64,000 bases of DNA from Yersinia rohdei ATCC 43380 (GTDB lineage Bacteria; Pseudomonadota; Gammaproteobacteria; Enterobacterales; Enterobacteriaceae): positions 1-64,000 of the forward strand of contig NZ_ACCD01000002.1 of NCBI RefSeq assembly GCF_000173775.1, in the 5' to 3' direction. Under the pieces are notes generated by a model. It had not been told where the DNA came from. It ran no database searches and saw only the letters and a list, made by a program, of their open reading frames with translations. Of this stretch, positions 51,048 through 59,909 are shown in pieces (positions within the stretch are counted from its first letter, which is position 1; the number at the start of each line of letters is the position of its first letter). Made by a program: the position numbers and the translations under genes.

Positions 51048-51518
51048 ATGATCAACAACGATGTGCTCCGTAGTGTTCGCTATATGCTTAACGTAAACGA
51101 TACTAAGATAACAGAAATTATTAAGCTGGCTGATTTTGATGTGAACAATGCGGATGTCGTTAATTTTCTTAAAAAAGAAGACGAAGCCGGTTATCAGGAT
51201 TGTCCTGATCTGGTGATGGCACATTTCCTGAATGGCCTGATTTTCTTTAGACGCGGTAAAGATGACAAGTTCCCAGCACCTGCGGTAGAGCCAGTCATTA
51301 CCAACAATATCGTGCTCAAAAAACTCCGTGTGGCGTTTGAGTTAAAAGACACCGATATGCACGATGTTTTCAACGCTGTTGAATTCCCAGTATCCAAACC
51401 TGAGCTGAATGCTTTGTTCCGTAAAGAAGGAAGCAAAAACTTCCGCCCTTGTGGTGACCAAGTGTTGCGCTATTTCCTGAAGGGTTTGACATTACGTATT
51501 CGTGGCCCTAAAAAGTAA
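51048..51518 (+). CDS. yehS: YehS, DUF1456 protein
   Basis: The 156-residue protein consists of two copies of the DUF1456 helical repeat. Both begin NNxVLxxLR (residues 3-11 and about 86-94), and both continue through a Phe-rich segment to a CPD/CGD...FLxGLxxxxRG end (near 55-70 and 135-152). It aligns with E. coli YehS, of unknown function. A purine-rich AGGAATAGGGC precedes the ATG. A terminator follows. Confidence 0.9.
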   Translation: MINNDVLRSVRYMLNVNDTKITEIIKLADFDVNNADVVNFLKKEDEAGYQDCPDLVMAHFLNGLIFFRRGKDDKFPAPAVEPVITNNIVLKKLRVAFELKDTDMHDVFNAVEFPVSKPELNALFRKEGSKNFRPCGDQVLRYFLKGLTLRIRGPKK

Positions 51519-51563
51519 CACAGATAACATTAATACAAAAAAAGATATAAATCTTGAATGGAA

Positions 51564-51598
51564 AACAGGAATAGCGATAAGCGATTCCTGTTTTTTGT
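51564..51598 (+). terminator. Intrinsic terminator of yehS
   Basis: AACAGGAAT pairs with ATTCCTGTT around an 11-base loop, followed by TTTT. Confidence 0.85.
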
Positions 51599-51680
51599 TA
51601 TGTGACGAGGTGATATCTATCTCGTGCTGCATTAATACATTTTCGTTTTTTCATCGTTAATCTCATTCTTCTCTAATATT

Positions 51681-51718
51681 GCACTGTTAGTGCTCGCATA
51701 TTGCACATTAATGGTGCG
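51681..51718. promoter_or_regulatory. NtrC-type enhancer region upstream of urtA
   Basis: TGCAC-N6-GGTGC at 51702-51718 (GCAC-N7-GTGC) fits the NtrC consensus. A second, imperfect dyad GCAC-N5-GTGC lies at 51681-51693. They are centred about 110 and 133 bp upstream of the predicted start of transcription, a usual distance for NtrC enhancers. Confidence 0.65.
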
Positions 51719-51792
51719 GGTAATTCAGTTATATATTAGGAAATTTGAGCTTAATACCTATAATCTTCAATTAAATTATTAAGATATAAAAT

Positions 51793-51808
51793 TGGCATGG
51801 CGTTTGCG
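51793..51808 (+). promoter_or_regulatory. Sigma-54 promoter of urtABCDE
   Basis: TGGCAT-N5-TTGCG has the invariant GG and GC ten bases apart and matches the -24/-12 consensus TGGCAC-N5-TTGCW well. Transcription should start near 51820, giving a leader of about 40 bases before urtA. Confidence 0.72.
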
Positions 51809-51858
51809 CAGAGTAACTCAATCTTGTGTGTTTTACTCAACGACCAGAGGTTAACGCT

Positions 51859-53127
51859 ATGCAACATCGTAACTTAATTAAGATTTTTTCACTTTCAATA
51901 TCGGTTATCAGTATGGGTGTGGCTTTTGGCACACTGGCGGCAGATACCATTAAAGTGGGTATTTTGCATTCGTTGTCCGGCACTATGGCTATCTCTGAAA
52001 CACCATTGAAAGATATGGCCCTAATGAGCATTGATGATATTAATGCTCATGGCGGTGTATTGGGTAAACAACTCGAGCCGGTTATTGTTGATCCGGCATC
52101 CAACTGGCCGCTATTTGCTGAGAAAGCACGGCAGTTATTAACACAAGATAAAGTCGCAGTGGTTTTTGGTGCCTGGACGTCAGTATCTCGTAAATCAGTA
52201 TTGCCGGTATTTGAAGAGTTAAATGGTTTATTATTTTATCCGGTGCAATACGAAGGGGAAGAAATGTCGCCGAATGTATTCTATACCGGTGCCGCACCAA
52301 ACCAACAGGCCATCCCCGCGGTGGAATACTTATTAAGTGAAGATGGTGGCGCGGCAAAACGTTTTATTTTGTTGGGTACAGATTATGTTTATCCACGTAC
52401 CACTAATAAAATTCTGCGGGCCTTCCTGCATAGTAAAGGTATACAAGATAAAGATATTGAGGAAGTTTATACCCCATTCGGTTATAGCGATTACCAAACT
52501 ATTGTTAGCAATATTAAGAAATTTTCTGCCGATGGTAAAACCGCCGTTATTTCCACCATTAACGGTGATTCGAATGTCCCTTTCTACAAAGAGTTAGCTA
52601 ATCAAGGTATTAAAGCCACTGATGTGCCAGTAATTGCTTTCTCTGTGGGAGAGGAAGAGTTACGCGGTATTGATACCAAACCATTGGTGGGGAATCTGGC
52701 CGCCTGGAATTACTTCCAATCGGTGGATAACCCAACAAATAAGAAGTTTGTTGAGCAATGGAAAGCTTATGCCAAAGACAAAAAATTACCCAATGCGGAT
52801 ACCGCCGTCACCAATGATCCGATGGAAGCGACGTGGGTCGGTATGCATATGTGGGCTCAGGCTGTAGAAAAAGCCCAATCAACTGACGTGGATAAAGTTC
52901 GCGCCGCGATGGCCGGGCAAACATACCCGGCACCATCAGGTTTTACTCTAACTATGGACAAGACCAATCATCATTTACATAAACCAGTGATGATTGGCGA
53001 GATAGAGGCGGATGGGCAGTTCAACGTGGTGTGGCAAACAGATGCTCCAATTCGGGCACAGCCGTGGAGCCCATTCATCGCAGGAAATGATAAAAAGCCG
53101 GATCATCCAGTGAAAAGCACCCAGTAG
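51859..53127 (+). CDS. urtA: Urea ABC transporter substrate-binding protein UrtA
   Basis: UrtA binds urea (or short amides) in the periplasm. The start at MQHRNLIKIFSLSIS (422 residues) has AGAGG upstream and gives a signal peptide cleaved after GTLA. The mature protein opens ADTIKVGILHSLSGTMAIS and continues through the type I periplasmic binding fold with the UrtA-typical PVQYEGEEMSPNVFYTGAAPNQQ. A sigma-54 promoter and NtrC-like site lie upstream, so it should be made under nitrogen limitation. Confidence 0.95.
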   Translation: MQHRNLIKIFSLSISVISMGVAFGTLAADTIKVGILHSLSGTMAISETPLKDMALMSIDDINAHGGVLGKQLEPVIVDPASNWPLFAEKARQLLTQDKVAVVFGAWTSVSRKSVLPVFEELNGLLFYPVQYEGEEMSPNVFYTGAAPNQQAIPAVEYLLSEDGGAAKRFILLGTDYVYPRTTNKILRAFLHSKGIQDKDIEEVYTPFGYSDYQTIVSNIKKFSADGKTAVISTINGDSNVPFYKELANQGIKATDVPVIAFSVGEEELRGIDTKPLVGNLAAWNYFQSVDNPTNKKFVEQWKAYAKDKKLPNADTAVTNDPMEATWVGMHMWAQAVEKAQSTDVDKVRAAMAGQTYPAPSGFTLTMDKTNHHLHKPVMIGEIEADGQFNVVWQTDAPIRAQPWSPFIAGNDKKPDHPVKSTQ

Positions 53128-53198
53128 TGGCGGTTCTCCGAAGTTAGCACTCGCTAGCCTCGGAGCCCTTTTATCTGATATCAGTGATGAGTGGGCCT

Positions 53199-54800
53199 AT
53201 GAAATCATTAAATATTATTTGGGGTAGTGCAGCCCAGTATTCACTTAGACTGATAATGGGTTTGTTACTGGGTATCTCGACCTGTGCAACCGCCGGGCCA
53301 GCTCATGATTTTGCTGCTGCCAATCGTTCACAACAAGCCATTATATTACAGCATTGGGCGACGGCACCCGATGCCAGCCGGCTGCCATTATTACAAGCAC
53401 TAAAACAAGAAACGTTGGTGATAGATAGTGCAGGGCAGGTTTTTACCCAAAATAATCAAATTTTCACCCCAATAGAAGGTCAGCTACAGCCTGTTGATCC
53501 ACCAAAGAAAATATGGCTAAACAACCGACTACGTATTCTCATCGCTAATGCATTGGCAGCCCAACGCTTAGTGAGTGATGATAGCGCGCTACGTTTGCAA
53601 GCAGCTTTGGAATTACAGCAGCAGGCGCATAGTGATCAATTACCATTACTTAATCAGCGCCTTAAATTAGAGACTGACAGTAAAGTCAAAGAGGCACTGA
53701 GCATTGCGCTGGCTAATTTACAACTCACCGACAATAACCCGCAAGTACGGCTAAATGCGGTGCAACTCTTGGGGCAATCTGGCTCGCCACAGACTCAGTC
53801 GCGGCTGCAAAACTTAACTGATCCCAAGTTTGAACCTGATGAACACGTCCGTGCTGTCGCAGCCAATAGCTTAAAACAAGTACAAAATCGGCTGATGATA
53901 GGAGATATCATCGGACAGGTATTTAGCGGGTTATCTTTAGGCTCTATCTTATTATTGGCGGCGCTGGGATTAGCCATTACTTATGGTTTATTGGGGGTCA
54001 TTAATATGGCTCACGGCGAAATGCTGATGTTGGGTGCTTACTCCGCTTATTTAGTCCAAACCTTATTGCAACATGTTGCTCCGCACTGGCTGGCACTCTA
54101 TCCATTAATCGCTTTACCTGTCGCATTCTTTATTACCGCTGGAATTGGCATGATTTTAGAGCGAACCGTGATTCGGTATCTGTATGGCCGCCCATTAGAA
54201 ACATTGTTGGCCACTTGGGGCATTAGCCTAATGCTAATTCAAAGTGTGCGGATGATTTTTGGTGCACAAAATCTGGAGGTTGCCAATCCGGCATGGTTGT
54301 CCGGTGGAATACAAATTTTACCGAATTTGGTTTTACCTTGGAATCGCATCGCGGTCATTGCTTTCGTCGTAATTGTGTTACTGCTCACTTGGTTGCTGCT
54401 GAATAAAACCCGCCTTGGTTTGCAGGTGCGTGCAGTAACACAAAACCGTGCAATGGCTGCTTGTTGCGGGGTCGCGACAGGCCGGGTCGATATGCTGGCT
54501 TTTGGACTGGGTTCCGGTATTGCCGGATTGGGGGGCGTTGCACTGTCGCAACTGGGAAATGTCGGCCCGGAATTAGGGCAGGGATATATCATCGACTCCT
54601 TCTTAGTTGTGGTGCTGGGGGGCGTTGGGCAATTAGCTGGCAGTGTCGTTGCAGCTCTGGGGCTGGGTATGCTGAATAAAATACTGGAACCACAGATGGG
54701 GGCAGTGCTAGGTAAGATATTGATTTTAGTGCTGATCATTTTGTTTATTCAAAAACGGCCGCAGGGTCTGTTTGCCCTTAAGGGCAGGGTGAGTGACTAA
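53199..54800 (+). CDS. urtB: Urea ABC permease UrtB
   Basis: UrtB is one of two inner-membrane channel subunits. The likely start at 53199 (MKSLNIIWGSAAQYSL, 533 residues) has GTGGG upstream; GTG 53184 and ATG 53187 are alternatives. A signal-like helix and a periplasmic or helical-repeat domain of about 220 residues, usual in proteobacterial UrtB, precede the LivH-like permease (about 235-530), with GVINMAHGEMLMLGAYSA and LGGVGQLAGS. It overlaps urtC by one base. Confidence 0.93.
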   Translation: MKSLNIIWGSAAQYSLRLIMGLLLGISTCATAGPAHDFAAANRSQQAIILQHWATAPDASRLPLLQALKQETLVIDSAGQVFTQNNQIFTPIEGQLQPVDPPKKIWLNNRLRILIANALAAQRLVSDDSALRLQAALELQQQAHSDQLPLLNQRLKLETDSKVKEALSIALANLQLTDNNPQVRLNAVQLLGQSGSPQTQSRLQNLTDPKFEPDEHVRAVAANSLKQVQNRLMIGDIIGQVFSGLSLGSILLLAALGLAITYGLLGVINMAHGEMLMLGAYSAYLVQTLLQHVAPHWLALYPLIALPVAFFITAGIGMILERTVIRYLYGRPLETLLATWGISLMLIQSVRMIFGAQNLEVANPAWLSGGIQILPNLVLPWNRIAVIAFVVIVLLLTWLLLNKTRLGLQVRAVTQNRAMAACCGVATGRVDMLAFGLGSGIAGLGGVALSQLGNVGPELGQGYIIDSFLVVVLGGVGQLAGSVVAALGLGMLNKILEPQMGAVLGKILILVLIILFIQKRPQGLFALKGRVSD

Positions 54801-55876
54801 TGAATCAACCTTTAGCATTAACTTTGACACAAAAAGCTCCCACTCTTAGCCTGTCACTCGGGATTGTGGTGGTTATTTTGCTGATTATTCTGCCTTTTTT
54901 GGCCTTACTGCCAGCAGATAATCCATTGGCAATCTCAACATATACCTTAACACTTATTGGTAAAATCTTGTGCTACGCGGTGGTCGCCATTGCGCTGGAT
55001 TTGGTCTGGGGTTATGCCGGATTACTGTCACTTGGGCATGGTTTATTTTTTGCTCTTGGTGGTTATGCCATGGGTATGTACTTGATGCGCCAGGCGGCGG
55101 GTGATGGTTTGCCCGCATTTATGTCTTTCTTGTCATGGGGAGAGTTGCCGTGGTTTTGGAGTGGTAGCCAATATTTTGTTTGGGCCTTGTGTTTGATTGT
55201 GTTGGTACCCGGTTTGCTGGCTTTTATTTTTGGTTACTTTGCTTTTCGCTCCAAAATAAAAGGCGTCTATTTCTCGATCATGACTCAAGCGCTCACCTAT
55301 GCGGGAATGTTGTTGTTTTTTCGCAACGAAACCGGCTTTGGTGGTAACAATGGTTTTACGGGTTTTACCACGTTATTAGGGTTTTCGGTATCAGCGACAT
55401 CGACCCGAATCGCTCTATTTCTTGCCACTTTGATACTGTTAATTGCCAGTTTGGCTCTGGGGTTTGCATTAGCGCGAACCAAATTTGGCCGAGTATTAAC
55501 TGCTGTGCGGGATGCTGAAAATCGCCTGACTTTTTGTGGTTACGATCCCAAAGGTTTCAAACTGTTTGTCTGGACACTCTCTGCGGTACTTTGTGCTTTG
55601 GCTGGCGCATTGTATGTGCCACAGGTTGGAATTATCAATCCCAGTGAAATGTCCCCAACTAACTCTATTGAAGCCGCAATCTGGGTAGCACTTGGTGGGC
55701 GTGGTACCTTGATTGGCCCAGTATTGGGGGCGGGAATTGTTAATGGTGCAAAAAGTTGGTTCACCATGGCAATGCCGGAATACTGGCAATTTTTCCTCGG
55801 CCTAATCTTTATTCTGGTTACCTTATTCTTGCCTAATGGTGTTATCGGGTTATTGCGGCGAGGGAAAGATAAATGA
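54800..55876 (+). CDS. urtC: Urea ABC permease UrtC
   Basis: This is the second channel subunit, LivM-like, with 358 residues and about nine helices. Recognisable segments are GYAGLLSLGHGLFFALGGYA near 75-95, FGGNNGFTGF, and the cytoplasmic coupling stretch FGRVLTAVRDAENRLTFCGYD. It starts on the last base of the urtB stop and its end overlaps urtD by four bases, so urtBCD are translationally coupled. Confidence 0.94.
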   Translation: MNQPLALTLTQKAPTLSLSLGIVVVILLIILPFLALLPADNPLAISTYTLTLIGKILCYAVVAIALDLVWGYAGLLSLGHGLFFALGGYAMGMYLMRQAAGDGLPAFMSFLSWGELPWFWSGSQYFVWALCLIVLVPGLLAFIFGYFAFRSKIKGVYFSIMTQALTYAGMLLFFRNETGFGGNNGFTGFTTLLGFSVSATSTRIALFLATLILLIASLALGFALARTKFGRVLTAVRDAENRLTFCGYDPKGFKLFVWTLSAVLCALAGALYVPQVGIINPSEMSPTNSIEAAIWVALGGRGTLIGPVLGAGIVNGAKSWFTMAMPEYWQFFLGLIFILVTLFLPNGVIGLLRRGKDK

Positions 55877-56709
55877 GCCGATTCCAAATTACAGAGCAAC
55901 TGGTTTATCCCGAGATAATTGAAGCAGAGCCGGGTACGGTGCAGCATGCGGCCGACAAGTATCGCCAACAGCGAGACCCAGTACTGATTCTGGAAAATAT
56001 TAACGTCAGTTTTGATGGTTTTCATGCATTGCGAAATCTTTCATTGCAAATTGGTGTTGGCGAGCTGCGTTGTATTATTGGCCCGAATGGGGCGGGTAAA
56101 ACAACATTGATGGACGTGATAACCGGTAAAACGCGCCCACAGAGCGGCAAGATGATATATGACCAACGCCATGATCTCTCAATGATGAATACGATTGAAA
56201 TTGCTAAAGCCGGTATCGGGCGGAAATTCCAAAAACCAACAGTATTTGAGGCGTTAAGCGTCTTTGAAAATCTTGAGTTAGCACAAAAAAACACCAAAAC
56301 AGTTTGGGCCAGTTTGCACGCCAAATTGAATACTGAACAACGGGATAAAATTGATGAAACACTGGCCATGCTGCGCTTAAGTGATATGCGACAGCGAATG
56401 GCAGGTTTGTTATCTCACGGCCAAAAGCAGTTTCTTGAAATCGGCATGTTGCTGGTGCAAGACCCGCATTTATTACTCTTGGATGAGCCAGCAGCAGGTA
56501 TGACCGACGCTGAAACAGCTTATACCGCCGAGTTGTTTAATCAATTGGCGGGCAAACATTCATTAATGGTGGTGGAGCACGATATGGGGTTTGTTGAAAC
56601 CATTGCTGACCATGTCACGGTGTTGCATCAGGGGCAGGTTTTGGCCGAAGGTTCATTAGCAGAAGTACAGGCTAATGAGCAAGTGGTCGAGGTATATTTA
56701 GGGCGCTGA
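55873..56709 (+). CDS. urtD: Urea ABC ATPase UrtD
   Basis: UrtD is the LivG-like ATPase. The 278 residues have an N-terminal extension of about 35 residues, then Walker A GPNGAGKTT, signature LSHGQKQFLEIG (the UrtD-type variant of LSGGQ), Walker B LLLLDEPAAGM and the switch histidine VVEHDM. It is followed by a gap of 130 bp before urtE, in which I find no gene or strong hairpin. Confidence 0.94.
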   Translation: MSRFQITEQLVYPEIIEAEPGTVQHAADKYRQQRDPVLILENINVSFDGFHALRNLSLQIGVGELRCIIGPNGAGKTTLMDVITGKTRPQSGKMIYDQRHDLSMMNTIEIAKAGIGRKFQKPTVFEALSVFENLELAQKNTKTVWASLHAKLNTEQRDKIDETLAMLRLSDMRQRMAGLLSHGQKQFLEIGMLLVQDPHLLLLDEPAAGMTDAETAYTAELFNQLAGKHSLMVVEHDMGFVETIADHVTVLHQGQVLAEGSLAEVQANEQVVEVYLGR

Positions 56710-56839
56710 ATCGCTCTAACTCATCGCCGTTTTTTCTCTTATGGGTCGGCCAAACTTTGAATTAACCCAATTTTAAGGGATTACGACGGGAGTGGACATC
56801 TGGTGACAAAGGGCTATCTGGACAACTCGAGGGCATTAT

Positions 56840-57538
56840 ATGCTGCAAGTTAATGAGATTAATCAATATTATGGTGGTAGCCATATTTTGCGTGGTTTGT
56901 CATTTGAGGCCGCTGTCGGGGAAGTGACCTGTTTATTGGGCCGCAATGGCGTCGGTAAAACCACTTTGCTCAAATGCCTGATGGGATTAGTGCCAGTTAA
57001 AAATGGCAGCATCCATTGGGAAGGTAAAAATATTAGCCGCCAATCACCACATCAGCGGGTCAACGCGGGGATTGCCTATGTGCCACAAGGGCGGGAGATT
57101 TTCCCCCGATTAACGGTCGAGGAGAATATTCTATTAGGGCTTTCGCGTTTTCCCAGCTCACGTAGCAAAGCAGTACCTGAGCATATCTATCAACTCTTTC
57201 CCGTCTTACAGGAAATGAGATATCGCCGTGGGGGGGATTTATCCGGCGGGCAACAACAACAACTGGCGATTGGCCGAGCACTGGCTTGCCAACCTCGCTT
57301 GCTTATTCTTGATGAACCAACAGAGGGAATTCAACCCTCTGTGATTAAGGAAATAGGGTTAGTCATCAAGAAATTGGCAGCTCAGGGAGATATGGCTATC
57401 TTATTGGTAGAGCAATTTTATGATTTTGCCGCAGAACTGGCGGATAACTATTTAGTCATGTCCCGAGGCAAAATTATCCAGCGTGGACAGGGCACTGATA
57501 TGGAGCTTGATAGTGTCCGTGGGCTGGTTGCTATTTAA
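56840..57538 (+). CDS. urtE: Urea ABC ATPase UrtE
   Basis: UrtE is the LivF-like second ATPase. The 232 residues show Walker A GRNGVGKTT, Q-loop YVPQGREIFP, signature LSGGQQQQLAIGRAL, Walker B LLILDEPTEGI and VEQF in place of a histidine switch, as usual for UrtE. A GAGGG ribosome site precedes the ATG. Its stop is only six bases from the sseA stop on the other strand. A divergent paralogue sits at 24,707-25,417. No urease gene lies in the window. Confidence 0.94.
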   Translation: MLQVNEINQYYGGSHILRGLSFEAAVGEVTCLLGRNGVGKTTLLKCLMGLVPVKNGSIHWEGKNISRQSPHQRVNAGIAYVPQGREIFPRLTVEENILLGLSRFPSSRSKAVPEHIYQLFPVLQEMRYRRGGDLSGGQQQQLAIGRALACQPRLLILDEPTEGIQPSVIKEIGLVIKKLAAQGDMAILLVEQFYDFAAELADNYLVMSRGKIIQRGQGTDMELDSVRGLVAI

Positions 57539-57544
57539 GTTATC

Positions 57545-58399
57545 TTATGGCAATTGAGTGTCTTCAATTGGCAGTGACTCAGATGCCCCCCATTCAGCCC
57601 AAGAGCCATCATACAAAGAGACTGAAGATGCATTTACTGCCGCCAGCCCCAGAGCAACCACCGCGGCAGTAACCCCTGAGCCGCAACTGGTAATGATGGG
57701 TTTGGTTAAGTCCACACCTTGGGCCATAAAAATACTTGTCAGTGCTTGTTGTGATTTCAGATTGCCATTTTCGACCATGCTCCCCCAAGGGATATTAATA
57801 CTGCCGGGGATTCGGCCCAAGCGCAGCCCAGGTCGAGGCTCTGGTTGTTGTGCTTTAAATCGACCTATTGGGCGCGCGTCTAAAATCTGTACTTCGCTGT
57901 CGCCAAGCAAAGCTAAAACTTGATCTACACTTTTGACCGCAGTCGCATCGAATGTTGTGTTGAAAATTTGTAGCGTTGGTCTTGCAGGCCCACTTTCTAA
58001 CGCCAATCCGGCTTGTTGCCAGCTACTGATACCACCCGCCAATATGCGCACATCTTTTGCACCAAATGTACGGAACGTCCACCAAACCCTTGGCGCAGAA
58101 AATAAATTACCGTCATCATAAATGACTATAGTCTGCTGCTCATTCACTCCTAATTGACCTGCCATTTCACTGAATACCTCAGGGGATGGCAACATATGAG
58201 GTAAGTTTGTGCTGTGGTCTGCTACTGCATCAATATCAAAGAAAACCGCGCCGGGAATATGCCCTTGCTCAAACTCAGCCCGAATATCCCTCTTCGGTAT
58301 CAACCCCGGAGGTGACATTCTGGCATCCAGAATAACGATATTGGCATCATTAATATGAGCTGCCAGCCATTGTGGTGTTACCAGAAAAGGTGAGTTCAT
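57545..58399 (-). CDS. sseA: 3-mercaptopyruvate sulfurtransferase SseA
   Basis: SseA moves sulfur from 3-mercaptopyruvate to acceptors such as thiols or cyanide. The 284 residues form two rhodanese domains (about 8-130 and 155-280). Only the second is catalytic, with Cys239 in CGSGVTA, the loop typical of mercaptopyruvate rather than thiosulfate enzymes. Conserved HIPGAVFFDID and RIPGSINIPWG are present. It resembles E. coli SseA throughout. Confidence 0.93.
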   Translation of the reverse strand: MNSPFLVTPQWLAAHINDANIVILDARMSPPGLIPKRDIRAEFEQGHIPGAVFFDIDAVADHSTNLPHMLPSPEVFSEMAGQLGVNEQQTIVIYDDGNLFSAPRVWWTFRTFGAKDVRILAGGISSWQQAGLALESGPARPTLQIFNTTFDATAVKSVDQVLALLGDSEVQILDARPIGRFKAQQPEPRPGLRLGRIPGSINIPWGSMVENGNLKSQQALTSIFMAQGVDLTKPIITSCGSGVTAAVVALGLAAVNASSVSLYDGSWAEWGASESLPIEDTQLP

Positions 58400-58787
58400 A
58401 ACAAATTACCTATCCAAATTATAAAGGGGCCGCTTCGTGAGCGCTTCATCGTGGTAATCACTATATAGCGAAATCACCGCATTGAAACCTAGAGTTGTCA
58501 GTGATGCGTAATGCTTCGCAAATTATGAAATTTAAGATTCATTTTGTTTCATTAAAAAATAAAATGATTCATTAATTCAATATTGTATTTTGGTTTTGTG
58601 AAGTAAATAGTTAGTTTTACACTGCATCTATGCAAGTTTCATCAAGCAAGCAACATTATTCGTAGCGCCTCGCAAAAAGAGATTTTCATTCTGATAATGA
58701 CTTGAGCATGAAATTTTTATTTCGTATAACTATTGACCAGCAAGGTTCTGAATTGGGACTTTATCTTCAACAGACAAGGGGAATAGA
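58400..58787. other. Divergent intergenic region with a direct repeat
   Basis: This 388-bp region should carry the promoters of sseA and the oxidoreductase. GATTCATT occurs at 58536-58543 and again at 58566-58573, 30 bp apart (about three helical turns). TCATTTT and AAAATGA between them form an inverted repeat. This could be an operator for the downstream sugar-type oxidoreductase. No regulator gene is adjacent. Confidence 0.4.
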
Positions 58788-59909
58788 ATGCAAAAAGTTC
58801 GAGTTGGGCTTATTGGTACTGGTTATATTGGCCGTTGTCATGCCATTGCTTACGCGCAGGTCGCGACTGTTTTTCCTTTAAAAGGGCGACCAGTATTAGA
58901 AATGCTGGCAGAAGTCACACCAGAATTGGCTCAACAACGCGCTGCTGAATTTGGTTTTTTCCGTTTCACTGCTAATTGGCGAGAACTGGTTGCTGACCCA
59001 GATATTGATGTAGTGGATATATGTGCGCCAAACTTCTTACATAAGGAAATGGCACTTGCTGCTATTAGTCATGGTAAGCATGTTTATTCAGAAAAACCAT
59101 TAGCTCTTAATGCCGCAGATGCTAAAGAAATGGTTGAGGCCGCGAGAGCAAAAGGCGTAAAAACATTGGTAGGGTTCAATTATATGAAGAACCCGACAAG
59201 CCAGTTGGCACGTGAAATTATTGCCAATGGAGAGATTGGTGATGTTGTGCATTTTTACGGAACGCACAATGAAGATTATCTGGCTGACCCACAAACCCCA
59301 TTAGATTGGCATTGTACTAAGGCGCAGGCAGGGCTAGGAGCATTAGGGGATTTAGCTGCACATATTGTAAATATGGCTCATTATTTAGTTGGCGATATTA
59401 CTAATGTGTGTGGCGATATGCAGACAGTCATAAAGCAACGACCTGACCCGCAAAACCCCTCATTATTACGTCCAGTAGAAAATGAGGATCAGGCCAGTGC
59501 ACTGGTGCGTTTTGCCAATGGAGCCATGGGAACAATAGAGACATCACGTATTGCTTGTGGCCGTAAAATGGGGCTGACATATGTGGTCACTGGCACCAAA
59601 GGTACCATCAGTTATTCTCAAGAGCGCATGGCGGAATTACAGCTCTATTGCCATGATGATCCTCAGTCCAGACAAGGGTTTAAAACACTACTTACCGGGC
59701 CTAAACATCCTGACTATGCTGCTTTTTGTGTGAGCGCAGGGCACGGAATTGGCTTTAATGATCAAAAAACGGTCGAGATCCGTGATTTAATTAACGGAAT
59801 TGCCGCAGGAGATCGCATGTGGCCAGATTTTGAAGAAGGCTGGAAAGTCTCGAAGGTATTGGATGCTATCGCTGTTTCAGCTCAAGAACAATGTTGGCGA
59901 GAGGTTTAA
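58788..59909 (+). CDS. Gfo/Idh/MocA family NAD(P)-dependent oxidoreductase
   Basis: The 373-residue protein has an N-terminal Rossmann fold with GLIGTGYIGRCHA (8-20), the EKPLA motif (about 99-103) carrying the catalytic lysine, and the C-terminal alpha/beta domain containing the GDLAAHIVNMAHYLVGD segment with the second catalytic histidine. Family members oxidise sugars, inositols or related polyols. The substrate cannot be told from sequence. It stands alone, with AGGGGA as ribosome site and no sugar transporter or regulator beside it. Confidence 0.9.
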   Translation: MQKVRVGLIGTGYIGRCHAIAYAQVATVFPLKGRPVLEMLAEVTPELAQQRAAEFGFFRFTANWRELVADPDIDVVDICAPNFLHKEMALAAISHGKHVYSEKPLALNAADAKEMVEAARAKGVKTLVGFNYMKNPTSQLAREIIANGEIGDVVHFYGTHNEDYLADPQTPLDWHCTKAQAGLGALGDLAAHIVNMAHYLVGDITNVCGDMQTVIKQRPDPQNPSLLRPVENEDQASALVRFANGAMGTIETSRIACGRKMGLTYVVTGTKGTISYSQERMAELQLYCHDDPQSRQGFKTLLTGPKHPDYAAFCVSAGHGIGFNDQKTVEIRDLINGIAAGDRMWPDFEEGWKVSKVLDAIAVSAQEQCWREV

